A stretch of DNA of 64,000 bases, taken from contig NC_133219.1 of the NCBI RefSeq assembly GCF_040436345.1, positions 18,374,958 to 18,438,957 on the forward strand, given 5' to 3'. A program made the position numbers and the translations under genes. The notes beneath the pieces are model-generated. The model was not told the DNA's origin, did not search any database, and saw only the letters and a program-made list of their open reading frames with translations. Positions 1 to 10,480 of this stretch are shown here, one piece after another. Every line of letters starts with the position of its first letter. Position 1 is the stretch's first letter. Origin of the DNA: Pagrus major. Taxonomy: Eukaryota; Chordata; Actinopteri; Spariformes; Sparidae.

Positions 1-1959
1 GGTTGTTCATTTTGGCTGCTGGACCCTAACTTTTTCAACAAAGACATTTTAAGCGGAGGTCAAACACACTTGTTGCCTGTGATGTTCAGTCTGCTGTAGA
101 ACAATGACCCAAATGCCTCCCATACAGAGTGTGACGGAGTTGAGAATTATTCATCACAAAGCAACAACTTAAATCATATATTTTAGTTTCGGGAAAACAA
201 AGCTCTGAAAGTTATTGTTTTGTTATTGCGGGAGAGATTATTTCCCATGCGGCGTGAACGCGCCACTGCTGGGAGGAGGGAGCGCGCAGGTACCCGGATG
301 TGTAAATAAATACAAGATGAGAATATGAATCCGACTCCTCTTCTGTCTCGGATGTGGAGAACAATACTTTCGGTTTGTCATGCTGGGTTTTCCACCTGCA
401 GCTCTCCCATGAACTAAAGGCAGAGTCACATTATTGTTTCTGTGCGTTTTTCGACACATTCTCCCTCAAACGACCAGCTGCATTATACATTACTCCTGGA
501 TGAGTCAGAAGGTGGGCTGATTAAGTGGCATTATGGGTTAAATCCTTTAAGAAAGAGGATCCTGACATGTTTTATAAGGCTGCCAAACACAACAAAGCAG
601 CCGATCTTTTATCATCCGGACACCACATGGGGATCAGAAACACACAGAAGGCAGGGAAATATCAACACAAGTCATAACAGTAGAAACACTGTAAGAATAT
701 TATAGGATGTTTTGTTTTTCTCCTGTAAAGTAGCCACAACAAGCCCCAGAAAACAGATCAACAGCTTCCTCCTTATTTCTTATGTTGTGACCTGTGAGAC
801 AAATCTGGAAATTCTTATTTTGTAGTTTAAAAATAAAAACAAAACAGCAGCCTGATCGCCCACCACCACCATCACCTCCACCACCACCACCACCTCCTCC
901 TCCTCCTCCACCACCTCTCCCTGCTGCTGCACTGTTTATGTGTCAGTACTGCATCATCCTGGCATTGAACGGATCCACATCTGAAAACACCATGCCACGA
1001 GTGATGACATGAAATATTACAAGAAAACTCAAATTAAACATTAATCTTGCACCTACCACCCAAAAGAACCGCTGCCCTCGTTTTACCCTTGCTGTCCTGA
1101 CGTCGAGGACGCGCGTCAACAACAATTCATGGTGTGGTTTTAATGTTTTTTACATTTATATATATATATTTAAAAAAACAACAACAGCATGGGCCGAGTT
1201 ATGTTGCAATGCCCAGAAACCCTTTAGCGATGCATGTAAACACAACACTGCACACCGCAGCTTCCTTCAGAGGTGCAGGCTGCGCGTTATGAAATCCATC
1301 CTATCACTGTGTTTTTGTCCCCTGTTCACGTGGCACCATAAGCCCCCCCAAAAAACAAAAAAACTGACCGAGATCTGCGGCCAAAGAGGCGCACAGGCGA
1401 TGATCAGAGCGGAGATAGCGCGGATCATCAGCTGACAGGAGCTGCACGGCACGGCACGGCTTGTTTTTAAAAATCTATATTTTTTAATGCTCTTGAATGT
1501 AACTCGAAGATCAAATTGCAAAAACGCGTCTCATCACAGAAAGGAGACATCGTAACCTTATAATTAATGTAAGCGCGTTATCACAAGGCCTGCAATTACA
1601 TAAATCCCGTCATTCTAGAGGAACAGGGGTTGGGAATTAATAAAACCACCACATAAATACAACACTTTAAGTTCCTATGCATATATTATAAGATAGTTAC
1701 TGGATTATTAAAGTGTTTTTCATGCATCGTTCAGTGGCACATCCCTCAGCACTCCTGACAGGAGCCTAATCCTATGATGAATCAAAGCATGGTATAAAAA
1801 TAGAAAAACTATAAATCCCTCGGTGCAACAGGGAACAAACATAAATCACCATAAAGTGTTGGAAACTCACTACGAAGACGCACACTTTAAAGTCTCTCAC
1901 AGTGATTGATGGACAAACAACACGCGTGTCCTCCAGCAGGTCACTGGCTCTCCACTCAC
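1..1959. other. Upstream flank or intron, no coding exon recognised
   Basis: No recognisable protein-coding exon is visible on either strand. The stretch holds a CCA/CCT microsatellite near 861-933, a CRE-like TGACGTCG at about 1099-1106, and scattered CpG-containing DNA (roughly 240-300 and 1080-1120) that could belong to a promoter neighbourhood. If the minus-strand first exon called at 1960-2345 is right, this whole stretch is its first intron and the rest of the gene lies to the left of the window. The open frames here are short and have no recognisable protein features. Confidence 0.4.
861..933. repeat. CCA/CCT trinucleotide microsatellite
   Basis: Imperfect tandem CCA units grade into CCT and CTG units. 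The frame across it reads as polyproline, but it has no coding context, so it is a simple-sequence repeat and not a proline-rich protein. Confidence 0.85.
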
Positions 1960-2345
1960 CCCAAAAACACTTCGCCTTCCCCCCATCGGAAACCAAAACA
2001 ACCCGGTGATGAGGCTGCTTCTCCGCTGGAGCTGGAGTCTGGATGATAGCAGGGAAAGAAACAACATCAAGACACCTTCACCGTCCCGTAGAGGTAGCAT
2101 CAGCAGCAGCTTGTCTAGGTCGGGCCATTAAAAAGTCTCCAAAAAACACCATCAAATCTCCTCGGTGGGATCTTCAGACTTTCTGCGTTATAACCCGTGA
2201 AATCGGCGGGATGTCTCCGGAGGTCCGGGTCGAGTGGAGTCCCATCCGTGAGGCGGGTCAGAGTGTGTGCATGCTGGAGCAGCTCGCAGCTTTTTGAAGG
2301 GGTTTTAACCTCTATACCTTTAGCTCTCCGACATCAGCGGCAGGA
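1960..2345 (-). other. Candidate non-coding first exon of a minus-strand gene (ypel1 suspected)
   Basis: Read on the minus strand, a good TATA box lies about 30 bases upstream and the segment ends at a strong donor (GGG followed by gtgagt, exon boundary at 1960). The segment is GC-rich and contains short upstream-type open frames. One begins at 2100 and runs open to the donor for 47 codons, but it resembles no protein I know. In tetrapods YPEL1 lies immediately downstream of MAPK1 on the same strand and has a non-coding first exon, which would fit this position and orientation. That identification is inference from synteny alone, because no Yippee-domain codons lie in the window. The TSS at about 2345 is estimated from the TATA spacing. 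Confidence 0.33.
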
Positions 2346-2372
2346 CAGGACGAGCTGTCCCGTCTGCGGCCT

Positions 2373-2380
2373 TATTTATA
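2373..2380 (-). promoter_or_regulatory. TATA box of the minus-strand promoter
   Basis: The minus strand reads TATAAATA followed by AGG, a close match to the core TATA consensus. It is set in GC-rich DNA with a candidate exon and donor downstream. Its spacing predicts transcription starting near 2345 and running leftwards. Confidence 0.45.
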
Positions 2381-3033
2381 CCGAAATCCTAATTAGCTGT
2401 GATGCGCAGCGCCTTTTGAATAATGCACACGACCCGGATCTGTCACACGCGACTGTTCTGATACGTTTAGAGTCTCGTTTGAATGGAAACCGTGAGCCGA
2501 TTTAGGTCTAAAACATAAACAAAAAGTGGAGATTAAAAAAAAAAAAAGCGGTGTTTTATTTCCATGTACCCGTGCTGCCTTCAGGTGCTGCTGGAAATAA
2601 GAGAATTAGGAAGTGAGCGCAAGGAAAATCAACTTCATCGATACAAGAGGCTTGTTTTAAAGAGAAACAAGTCGCGGGAATAATAGGCATATGCAGCAAC
2701 AACCAATTGTCAAAAACAGACAGCTATTCAAAAACGTGAAAGTCGAAAATAAAATGAAAACGTAGCCTGGATGTTTGACAAAATAAAATCCCAACACGAG
2801 GCACAACTTACTTGTTTCTGAAGCTTTCGTCCACATCTGGCTCGGTCGTCAGTGAGATGTTTTAGATGTTATCACGTTGTTTTTGTGGGTCATCAACATG
2901 TAAGAAGCCCACAGTTTGTTTTCTCAGTTTCTCAGATTTTCAGGGTCGAAAAGTAGGGCCAGCTGTGTATTTTAGGCTTATGGTAAGTTTGGAAAATCTA
3001 CGTACATTTTGTCACAACGTGATTTACGAGGAC

Positions 3034-3060
3034 TTATTTATTTATTTATTTATTTATTTT
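3034..3060. repeat. TTTA tetranucleotide microsatellite
   Basis: About six tandem TTTA units are visible directly in the sequence. Confidence 0.9.
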
Positions 3061-3299
3061 CCTAAGGGCAGACATCATGGACGCCGTCAACACTGTTAAT
3101 AAGTTATTAATCTTTTTTTTTTTTTTTACGTTTTTGTTTTCACTATTCAGCTTGTACTTGTCACGGAGCTTTTACAGCTTACGAAAAGTTAAAACTGTCT
3201 GCTGAATCTCGTCAGCTGCTTTTTCTGACCAACAAAACTGAAAGCACATTTCTTCATCTATAAAAAATGTCTTTTAATCTGATCTTTGAAGAGGTACTT

Positions 3300-3580
3300 T
3301 AAGGCAGCAGTAGCCTAGCTACACAGCCGGTTCTACAAATAGCGTCCAATCAGCGAGAAGAGGAATCTCCGCATGACCAATCCGTCGCGACAGGGGGCGG
3401 GACTAGAACTCCACAGCCAATCAACATGAGGTCAGACTCCGGACTGCGCGCTCGCGTGGCTCAGGGTTGTTTTTGGCTGTGCGCGCCACCGACATAGACG
3501 CGTGCCAAAAGCAGAGATGCCTCATGGCGCGCATGCGTGGCCGCATAGCGAGCACGTGGTCACGAAGAGCGAGTAAACAA
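3300..3580. promoter_or_regulatory. CpG-rich promoter-like block with NF-Y, Sp1, NRF1 and E-box motifs
   Basis: Three forward CCAAT boxes lie at 3346-3350, 3377-3381 and 3417-3421, about 31 and 40 bases apart. A GC box (GGGGGCGGG) lies at 3393-3401, an NRF1-like GCGCATGCG at 3529-3537 and a CACGTG E-box at 3553-3558. CpG density is clearly higher than in the surrounding AT-rich DNA. The combination is typical of TATA-less housekeeping promoters. No coding exon follows on either strand nearby. It could be an alternative promoter of the minus-strand gene starting near 2345, the promoter of a non-coding RNA, or an enhancer. The direction of transcription cannot be told from sequence. Confidence 0.45.
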
Positions 3581-4024
3581 ACCCCCCCAAAATCAATACA
3601 GTTGATTGACTGGAGGTCGCTGTAGTTTTAATATATATATATTTACGTCATGCTCCAACAATGCTTTTTTTTTCAGTTTCATATTTTATAAAACCTTTTT
3701 CAACACCTTTACTTAAAATGATCTTAAACCTGATTCTGCCCGTTTCATTTTGATCCACTTTCAATTCATTTAATTAAATTTGTTGTGATTTAAAAAAAAC
3801 AAACAATTAGGCTTGAATTTGTTGGAAACGTGGATTTACCCTTATTTTTAAACGTAGATGTTTATAATCGCTGCACTTCAAAGTCCACTTATTCTTCAAC
3901 TTTTTAAAATCCAAGGAAATATAAAGACGTATCATCTTGTTATGGCTGCAAAAGTGAATGATACAAATTTATGAATCAGACTGACCACTGGACAAAGACT
4001 GCAGTATGTGTTGTTAGCCAGAAC

Positions 4025-4043
4025 GACAGCGCCCCCTAAAGGA
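4025..4043. promoter_or_regulatory. CTCF-like motif
   Basis: AGCGCCCCCT at 4028-4037 followed by AAAGG matches the high-information core of the CTCF site in its reverse-complement form, with weaker agreement in the flank. It lies between the possible mapk1 3' end and the left-hand promoter block. Motif match only. Confidence 0.25.
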
Positions 4044-4747
4044 CACTGACATAAAGTGGCTACAATGCAGTATGAGTGACATTATTCAATCTGTTGAACA
4101 TGAGGGCTTCTGTCCCTTTTCCTATATTGACGTGTGCTTCTATTTTTTTTCCCTCTTCTAATTTATTAACCCCTAACATTTAAGGGTAAGTATTTATTCC
4201 AAAAAGCTGTAAACAGGAAGTTGCTTCATTAGATGACCGAGTGAAGTTGTCACAGCATGATGAGCAACATGATGCCAGGGACTGCAGAGGGACTAAAAAC
4301 TGAGCTGGTGGCCTTTTATAACTGAATACATTAACTGATGTATGAAAACACAGAATTTTTACACACTGAGATTGACAAAGAAACACTGTGGATTGATCAC
4401 ATGATTGCCAACACAGTATCTGCACTGATATGGATCCAGCGCACTGAATTGGTGTTTCACTATCAAAATCTCACCCTGAAGAGAAATTCAGTGGATTGAC
4501 TTGTCTGTATAATCATGTTGTTGACATGTACCTTTGTACAAAACCTGTAAAAATTCAAGCTTCTCCCCGGTGATCACTGGGGATGTGTCACTGGTTGCCT
4601 TTTTGAGAAGTATGTTTATATTTAATCAAGTAGGGATTTGTCAAAAATAAAAATGACAGCCAGTAAATGGCTGAAACCTGTGTCACTATAAAAGGTTTGG
4701 GAGAATATTTTCTGACCCTAGAAAGAATATATAAACACACTTGTTGG

Positions 4748-4815
4748 CTTTTTGCTAGATGGTTGAGAAGATCGATACCACTCTGACATCTGTATGGTAA
4801 AAATGAGGCTGCATA
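4748..4815 (+). repeat. Fragment of a teleost dispersed repeat (gagaagatcgataccactct family)
   Basis: The segment shares the core GATCGATACCACTCT and the following 'tgtatggtaaaaatgaggct' portion with the copies at 4845-5015 (opposite strand) and 50450-50600. I recognise it as a repeat scattered widely through fish genomes. The family name was not determined. Confidence 0.55.
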
Positions 4816-4844
4816 CAATGTGTGAGAGGTACTCAGAATTGATA

Positions 4845-5015
4845 TTAGCGTTTTAACCGTTTCCCCCTGCTTCCGGTCTTTCTGTTAAGCTAAGCTAACA
4901 TGCTGTAGCTTCATATTTGGCGTACAGACCTGAGGAGTGGTATCAATCTTCTCATCTAACTCTTCACAATGAAGTGAGTTTCCCAAAATGTCAAATTATT
5001 CCTGTCAGTGGAGAA
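4845..5015 (-). repeat. Teleost dispersed repeat, minus orientation
   Basis: On the minus strand this reads in order: 'gacattttgggaaac', 'agttagatgagaagat', 'gataccactc', 'aaatatgaagctacag', 'ttagcttagctta', then a 'cagggggaaac' tail. The same order occurs in the plus-strand copy at 50450-50600. With the fragment at 4748-4815 it makes an inverted pair about 30 bases apart that could fold into a hairpin if transcribed. Confidence 0.7.
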
Positions 5016-5087
5016 TATAGCTGCAAAATGAAAAGTGGCAAGCAATGACAGCCACACTTCAAGATTTTTGAGTAATACAACATTTTT

Positions 5088-5093
5088 ATTAAG
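5088..5093 (-). terminator. Distal poly(A) signal candidate for mapk1
   Basis: The plus strand reads TTTATT, giving AATAAA on the minus strand. Cleavage would fall near 5065-5078. It is the first clear signal met when walking leftwards after the AT-rich segment that looks like 3' UTR. Confidence 0.35.
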
Positions 5094-8000
5094 AATATTC
5101 ATTCTTCTCATTAAACACATTTAATCGTATACTGTGCTGCTCCAAGAAACTCTTATTTTGCAGTTCTGTATGTAATGACAGACGCTGACAGCATTGAAAG
5201 AAGTCGTCTCTAATGCTTCTGAAATCTGTCGTGTTTTCTTGAACTCTGGCTTACAAAGACACTTCACAGAGATGTTAATGAAGGTACAGTGTTTTTAATG
5301 AACGTCTATTTAAATGCCATGGCAGATTTGCAAAAAACAAAAAAGAGAAAAGAAAAAACAAACATGAAAAAACAGATTTTTCAAAGTGGCAGTCAGTCTT
5401 TAATAATAGCAAGGAAATGCTTTGTTCAAGTCAAATCCTTCACATGACAGCAAAATAAAACTGACCAATCAATTCAAACAATTTCTATGGCAGGTCAAAC
5501 AGGAACCTTTAAAATACAACCAAGGATCTTATTTTTTTTTTCTCTTTCAGAAATGTTAACTACACAATTAAAGGTTTATACTGATCAAAACATACAGAGT
5601 GAAGTAGTTCCACTGGAGACAACTCAAACAAGATTAGTGTCTGATAGAAACATAACATTCATTTTACAATAAAAATATCTGCACAAAAACATCAAAAAAG
5701 AAAAAAAAATAGGCTCAAGGAAAAAGGGTAACACAAAAAATATAAATGTTTGCTTTTAATCTTTTCAATACAGTCACAAATCACACAGCTGTGGCAACAA
5801 ATCTCTTTAAAATTTACATAACTGAAAGATAAGGATACCCACCCGTGATCCCTCCCACCCCCAGACTTGATTGTGTTCATTTTTAAGAGCGTATACTGCG
5901 ATTACAACGGATTCCCGACTGAACAAAAGCTGCACATCAAATCTTGGATATCAAGACTATCAAAAAAGGCACGAACAGACAGGTTGCACAAAGAACTCAG
6001 CAGAAGCTTTTTTTTTATACAACTAATCCCAGTAAGGTTTCCAGTGCCCTTAATGTTCCAACTAAACCCCCCAAAAAAGACTATCTACAGGTAAGTCAAG
6101 TCCCAGCAGGCACCTCGGATTACAAGTCCCATCCAACTACTGTAGAAGCAAGTGCATTTAATAGTCGCGTGACAGACGGGTGTGTACAGCGAGTGTGAGG
6201 AGCACTGGGACAGACGAGTCTTTACCTCACGTTAAACGTCTGCTCAGGTGAAATTGTGTGCAATCATCAGTCATTTCTGCAATGGAGTTTTGGTCATAAA
6301 CCTTCGTTTTCAAATGTCAATGAACCAACAAAACCAGTTTTCTGAGAGGGAATTCAGAATATATATATATTTTTTTCCATGAACAAATTTCTATAATTTT
6401 TTTCTGGTAACGCTCGTCTTTTCTAGGTCTGTTATCTCCTAATATTTCCCGAAAGTTTCCTGTTTAGAACCGTGTGATTTTGCAGTAATTATAATGAACA
6501 CAGAAACAACATTTTGGACTTAAATTGGGTTAAATGTGTTGAATTTTCTTGAAAGGACAGCACTATTTGTAGATATAAAATATACATTTCTGCATTAAAA
6601 TGTCTTTTCGAGTTGTGTACTTACATTATCCAAAACGTTTTGTACAATGTTCAAACCCGAAGAAATCCTAATTTTATATCTAAGGTAACATTAACTCATT
6701 ATCTCTCAGTTTTGGACAGTTGGTGGGGATGAAAAAAGGCTATTTGAGAGGATCTGGGAACTTTTTTTTTTTTTTTTAGACCAAACGATCAATCATAAAA
6801 ATAATTAAACAATGATGGAATTAATAGTTTGTTGATGCTCTATTGAACATTGTGTATAAATCCACCAGCAGTAAGTACCAAATAAGTTTCCAGAAAACTT
6901 CCTTGGAATGTGAAGAATTTACAGACCCAGAAAATAACTCGATACCACTACACACATTTGTCATCTTATGTTAGCAGGTTAGCTAGCTTACTTAGATGAT
7001 TAAGGATTAATCTGAAGTCTCGAAGAGCAACTCAACATCTGAAAGTCTTGTTTTTGAAGATCTCCAGTGGTTTAACTTCTAATGTGGCTGCAGTGACGTA
7101 GAAGTGTACTCCAGGGTGTGTCCACACACTGTGACATCACTGTTGGGTGCGTTCAGAGGTGCAACAGACTGACTGACTGACTGATTATGGCTTGAGTGCA
7201 TTTCAGCAGAGCATTAGCGTCCTCCTCTCTTAGCCCCGACTCTTTTACGCTCATTGTCAGTCGAACATTTACTAGCCAGAAGAAAAGAAAAACACAAAGT
7301 TAAACTGTGGATCTTTGGCTCTGTCCACTGTGATTTAATTCGACCAGAGCAGTCCTGCCCTAACAGAAATGTTTGTACAACCCAAACTTGGTTTTTGACA
7401 TGTATGCTAATGTAGAGTTGAGTTTAGCTTCGTTCATCTTCTGACTAAAACACAAAAATCATGAGTTTACAGCTCGCCCAATACTTTTGTCACAGAATAC
7501 ATGCATCGTTGTCGCCACTGGAACGAATGAATAAAATCAGCCAAAGTAGCTCGATAGTTCAGAAATTGTCTTATTGTAGATTGAAAAGCTCTAATTTCTT
7601 AATTTAAGTGCCAGCGGAGAAAGATTCTTGAGGAATCCATTCAGGTAGATTTTGTCTTTAATCTACTTTGAGATTCTTTAGTGTCGTAAAGAATACTACT
7701 TTGTTTCATTCATTAGGTCATTCACATATTGCCAAATGAGCTTTTCTTTCGAAGTTTCAGTACTGTAACCACCAAAAAAAGGCTAGGTGTACCATGAAAC
7801 TGAATGCATTTGAGGTCCACTTGTAAACAAACTTAAATGACAGCCATTAGATGCTGCAGTGATACTGAAATTAAGTGAGACGGTTGGTTGATGAAGCTTC
7901 AGTGCTTCTGGCTTATTTGTTATTTTCCACATATATATATAATCTTTTAAGTCATAATTCCTTTCGTTTGAGATAAATTCTTAAAATTCAACAGTCTTTA

Positions 8001-8990
8001 ATCAGCAGTTACTGACAAGAAGTGAAAATATGGTACTTTTATACTGCAGTTGTCAGCTGGTACTGACACTGCCAACTGTTATCAATGTGAAAATGTGCAA
8101 TTTAAAGCAAAAAAATTAAAAAAAAACTTTCCAAAGGATGACGTGTAAAACGTGATCTTTTACATTTGAGTATTATTTCAACTGTTTCACACCTGGATCC
8201 CACTTCCCAGGTTCAGGAAACATCATGTATGGTGGTTTTTGTGATATAAATACAGATATATGGTTATTCTCCTTGCAACCACAACAAGATGTCTTAGCAT
8301 GCAGATGGAGTGCAGCTAAAAAGAGATCGAAATGTGTAGGAAAAAAAAAACGACAAAGAGAGTGCTGAAGCAAAAGAAAGAAACAGGACAAAAAGCACCG
8401 TGTGATTGGGAAGTGTGACATACCACAAAAGGTGGAACAGAAAGAGCCTGGGCGCTCTCCCATCGGATCTGCCTGGCTTGTGTGGCACTTAACATAGTCG
8501 TCTTTGTATACAGAGCTTATAACAGTCATGCAAAGGGCACAGTATTATTCTAACAAGGCGAAAGAGAGATTGACAGAGACTGAAGAACGGAAAGGAAAAC
8601 ACGAAAACGGTACAAATAGGGAGGCACGACAACACTTCCTCCAGACCAAACAGGTTCTGTGTGATAACTGAATTCTTGTCCTGACGCAGTTAATTTTCCC
8701 CAATATGAAAAACATCATTCTGTACATACAGACTTGTATGAAATAAACAGACTTTTCCTTTAGGTTCTCATTTCTAAGGCAGAAATTGATGGTGAAACCT
8801 TTCAAAGCACCTGAAATCTGGTGCATTTATACACAACCTGACATCTTACTGAAGCCAATGAGACATGTAAATGGGCATTTTTTTGTTTTCAATGAGAGGG
8901 AAGAGGCTCCAACTTCAGCTGATTCACCTTCTATCATCACCCTTCCCATTAAAATATCTTAAGACTCTTTGGGCTATACATATATCTATG

Positions 8991-9106
8991 TGTGTGTGTG
9001 TGTACATTATATATATGTGTATATATATAATGTATATATATATATATACATATATACACATACACACACACATATAGCGAGAGAGAGAGCGTGTGTGTGT
9101 GTGTCT
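8991..9106. repeat. Compound TG/TA/CA/GA microsatellite
   Basis: A run of TG units passes into TATA-type units with an internal inverted-repeat character (tgtatatata / tatatatataca), then CA, GA and TG units. Length variation between individuals is expected. The short open frames crossing it are artefacts. Confidence 0.9.
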
Positions 9107-9587
9107 CTTAAGGATTAAAATACAAGGTCTCATAGATCCTCATCAACACCAAGTGATGGCTTGTGGCCCACAAAGTCTCTGGCCGATTATGTGATTTCAT
9201 TGCATAAATCAGTTGATTTAATTCGGGTTCTTCTTTTTTCAACAGAGATAAAGAGAGAAAAAAAGATAAAGATAGAGATCAAGGTTTCCCTTGTAACAGT
9301 GCGACAAAGGTTAGAAAATTCAAAAGACCTTCTTAATGATGGATGATTCTTATAAGTAATCTACCGTTGTCTGTGCAATGTAGGCAGAGTTATAACCACG
9401 ACAGCTGCACCAAAACACAACAGCTAGTCTATCACTGTCATTCAACTTGACATAAAAGGTCTTGAAAAGGAATAGCCAGAACCAAACGCCTTTTGAGACA
9501 CACAAAAAATTTGTTTATCTTGGCTTAAAACACAAAATCACCCCCAAACTGTAAGCTGTGACGTGACCCCCTGACCCTCCTTCCCTC

Positions 9588-9591
<4 letters not shown>

Positions 9592-9631
<40 letters not shown>

Positions 9632-9638
9632 GAGAGAT
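9592..9638. repeat. GA dinucleotide microsatellite
   Basis: A nearly pure GA run of about 45 bases with a single interrupting C. On the minus strand it would be a CT tract in the possible mapk1 3' UTR. Confidence 0.95.
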
Positions 9639-9668
9639 GGGAAAAGGAAGTGAAACAGAGGATGATTA

Positions 9669-9669
<1 letters not shown>

Positions 9670-9715
<46 letters not shown>
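9670..9715. repeat. GATT tetranucleotide microsatellite
   Basis: About eleven tandem GATT units immediately follow the GA tract, so the two microsatellites sit about 30 bases apart. Confidence 0.95.
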
Positions 9716-10299
9716 CCTGATGCCATTCCTGAGCAAAGTGGACTTGACGAGTGAGACCCAAGGAATCCAGGTGATGTGGACAACGGGAGAGGAAAATAAA
9801 AACCAAATAAAAAAAAAACAAAAAAAACCATCACAGCAACAGTGTGGAGGCGGGTAGGAGCAGTGGCAACGCAGAAGCCAGTTCACAGAGTCATCTGGGG
9901 GGAGAAGAAACAGTGACCGTGTGATGAGCTATCACACATTTGTTTTCCTCTTTACATAATAAGCTGAAATATAAATATCATCTGTATCACTCTGACACCT
10001 ATAATTACTATAACAGCTACAGTGACTTCACCTATAGCAGATAGGTTTGCCAATAGTCAGCTGGATTTTTGATCCAGCTCCAGGTTATTAATAAAAAACA
10101 AAGAAAAAAGGACCAACATGACAAATATTCTGTTAACAGTAGGATGTTCTGCTGTTCGTTGCTTATTGTCAAAATTTTCTAACCCTGTCACATTAAAAAG
10201 CTTTTTGTTGACTGAATATTAAAGAGTGACTCCAGTATTTTCAAACTGGACCTTATTTTTCTCATGTTTATGTGTCTAGGTGACCGATGGGGGGGAAAA

Positions 10300-10480
10300 C
10301 ATTTTTTTATACTGTTGATGAAGGTTCTCAGAATTACCATGACCTGGGTGACTAAGTGCTGTATCGTTCAGTTCAGTATTAACTTACTGGAGGGGAAATT
10401 GCAGGCTTTCTAACAAGGAGGGGAGTTCAGAAATTGTCTTACTCCTAAAAATTCCAGTTGCCTATGATACAGCACTTTTA
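10300..10480. repeat. Dispersed repeat related to the one in mapk1 intron 5
   Basis: It shares ordered blocks with 14085-14280: 'gatgaaggttctcag' / 'tatgaaccttcatca', 'accatgacctgggtgact' / 'accatgaactggatgact' and 'ccagttgcctatgatacagc' / 'ccagttacctacgacacagc'. I recognise this as a common fish repeat. The class is uncertain. Confidence 0.5.

Larger units (their letters stand above)
2381..5079. other. Intergenic stretch between the left-hand promoter and the possible mapk1 3' end
   Basis: No coding exon is recognised. It contains a TTTA microsatellite (3034-3060), the CpG-rich promoter-like block at 3300-3580, a CTCF-like motif near 4025, and two facing copies of a teleost dispersed repeat at 4748-4815 and 4845-5015. 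The remainder is AT-rich, unremarkable DNA. Confidence 0.5.

Noticed and set aside
8173-8529. 118-codon minus-strand frame in the mapk1 downstream region
   Set aside because: Composition is Phe/Ser/Cys-rich from A/T-rich DNA, with no domain and no conserved-looking pattern.
9515-9886. 123-codon minus-strand frame with INQS repeats
   Set aside because: It is made by translation of the GATT and GA microsatellites.
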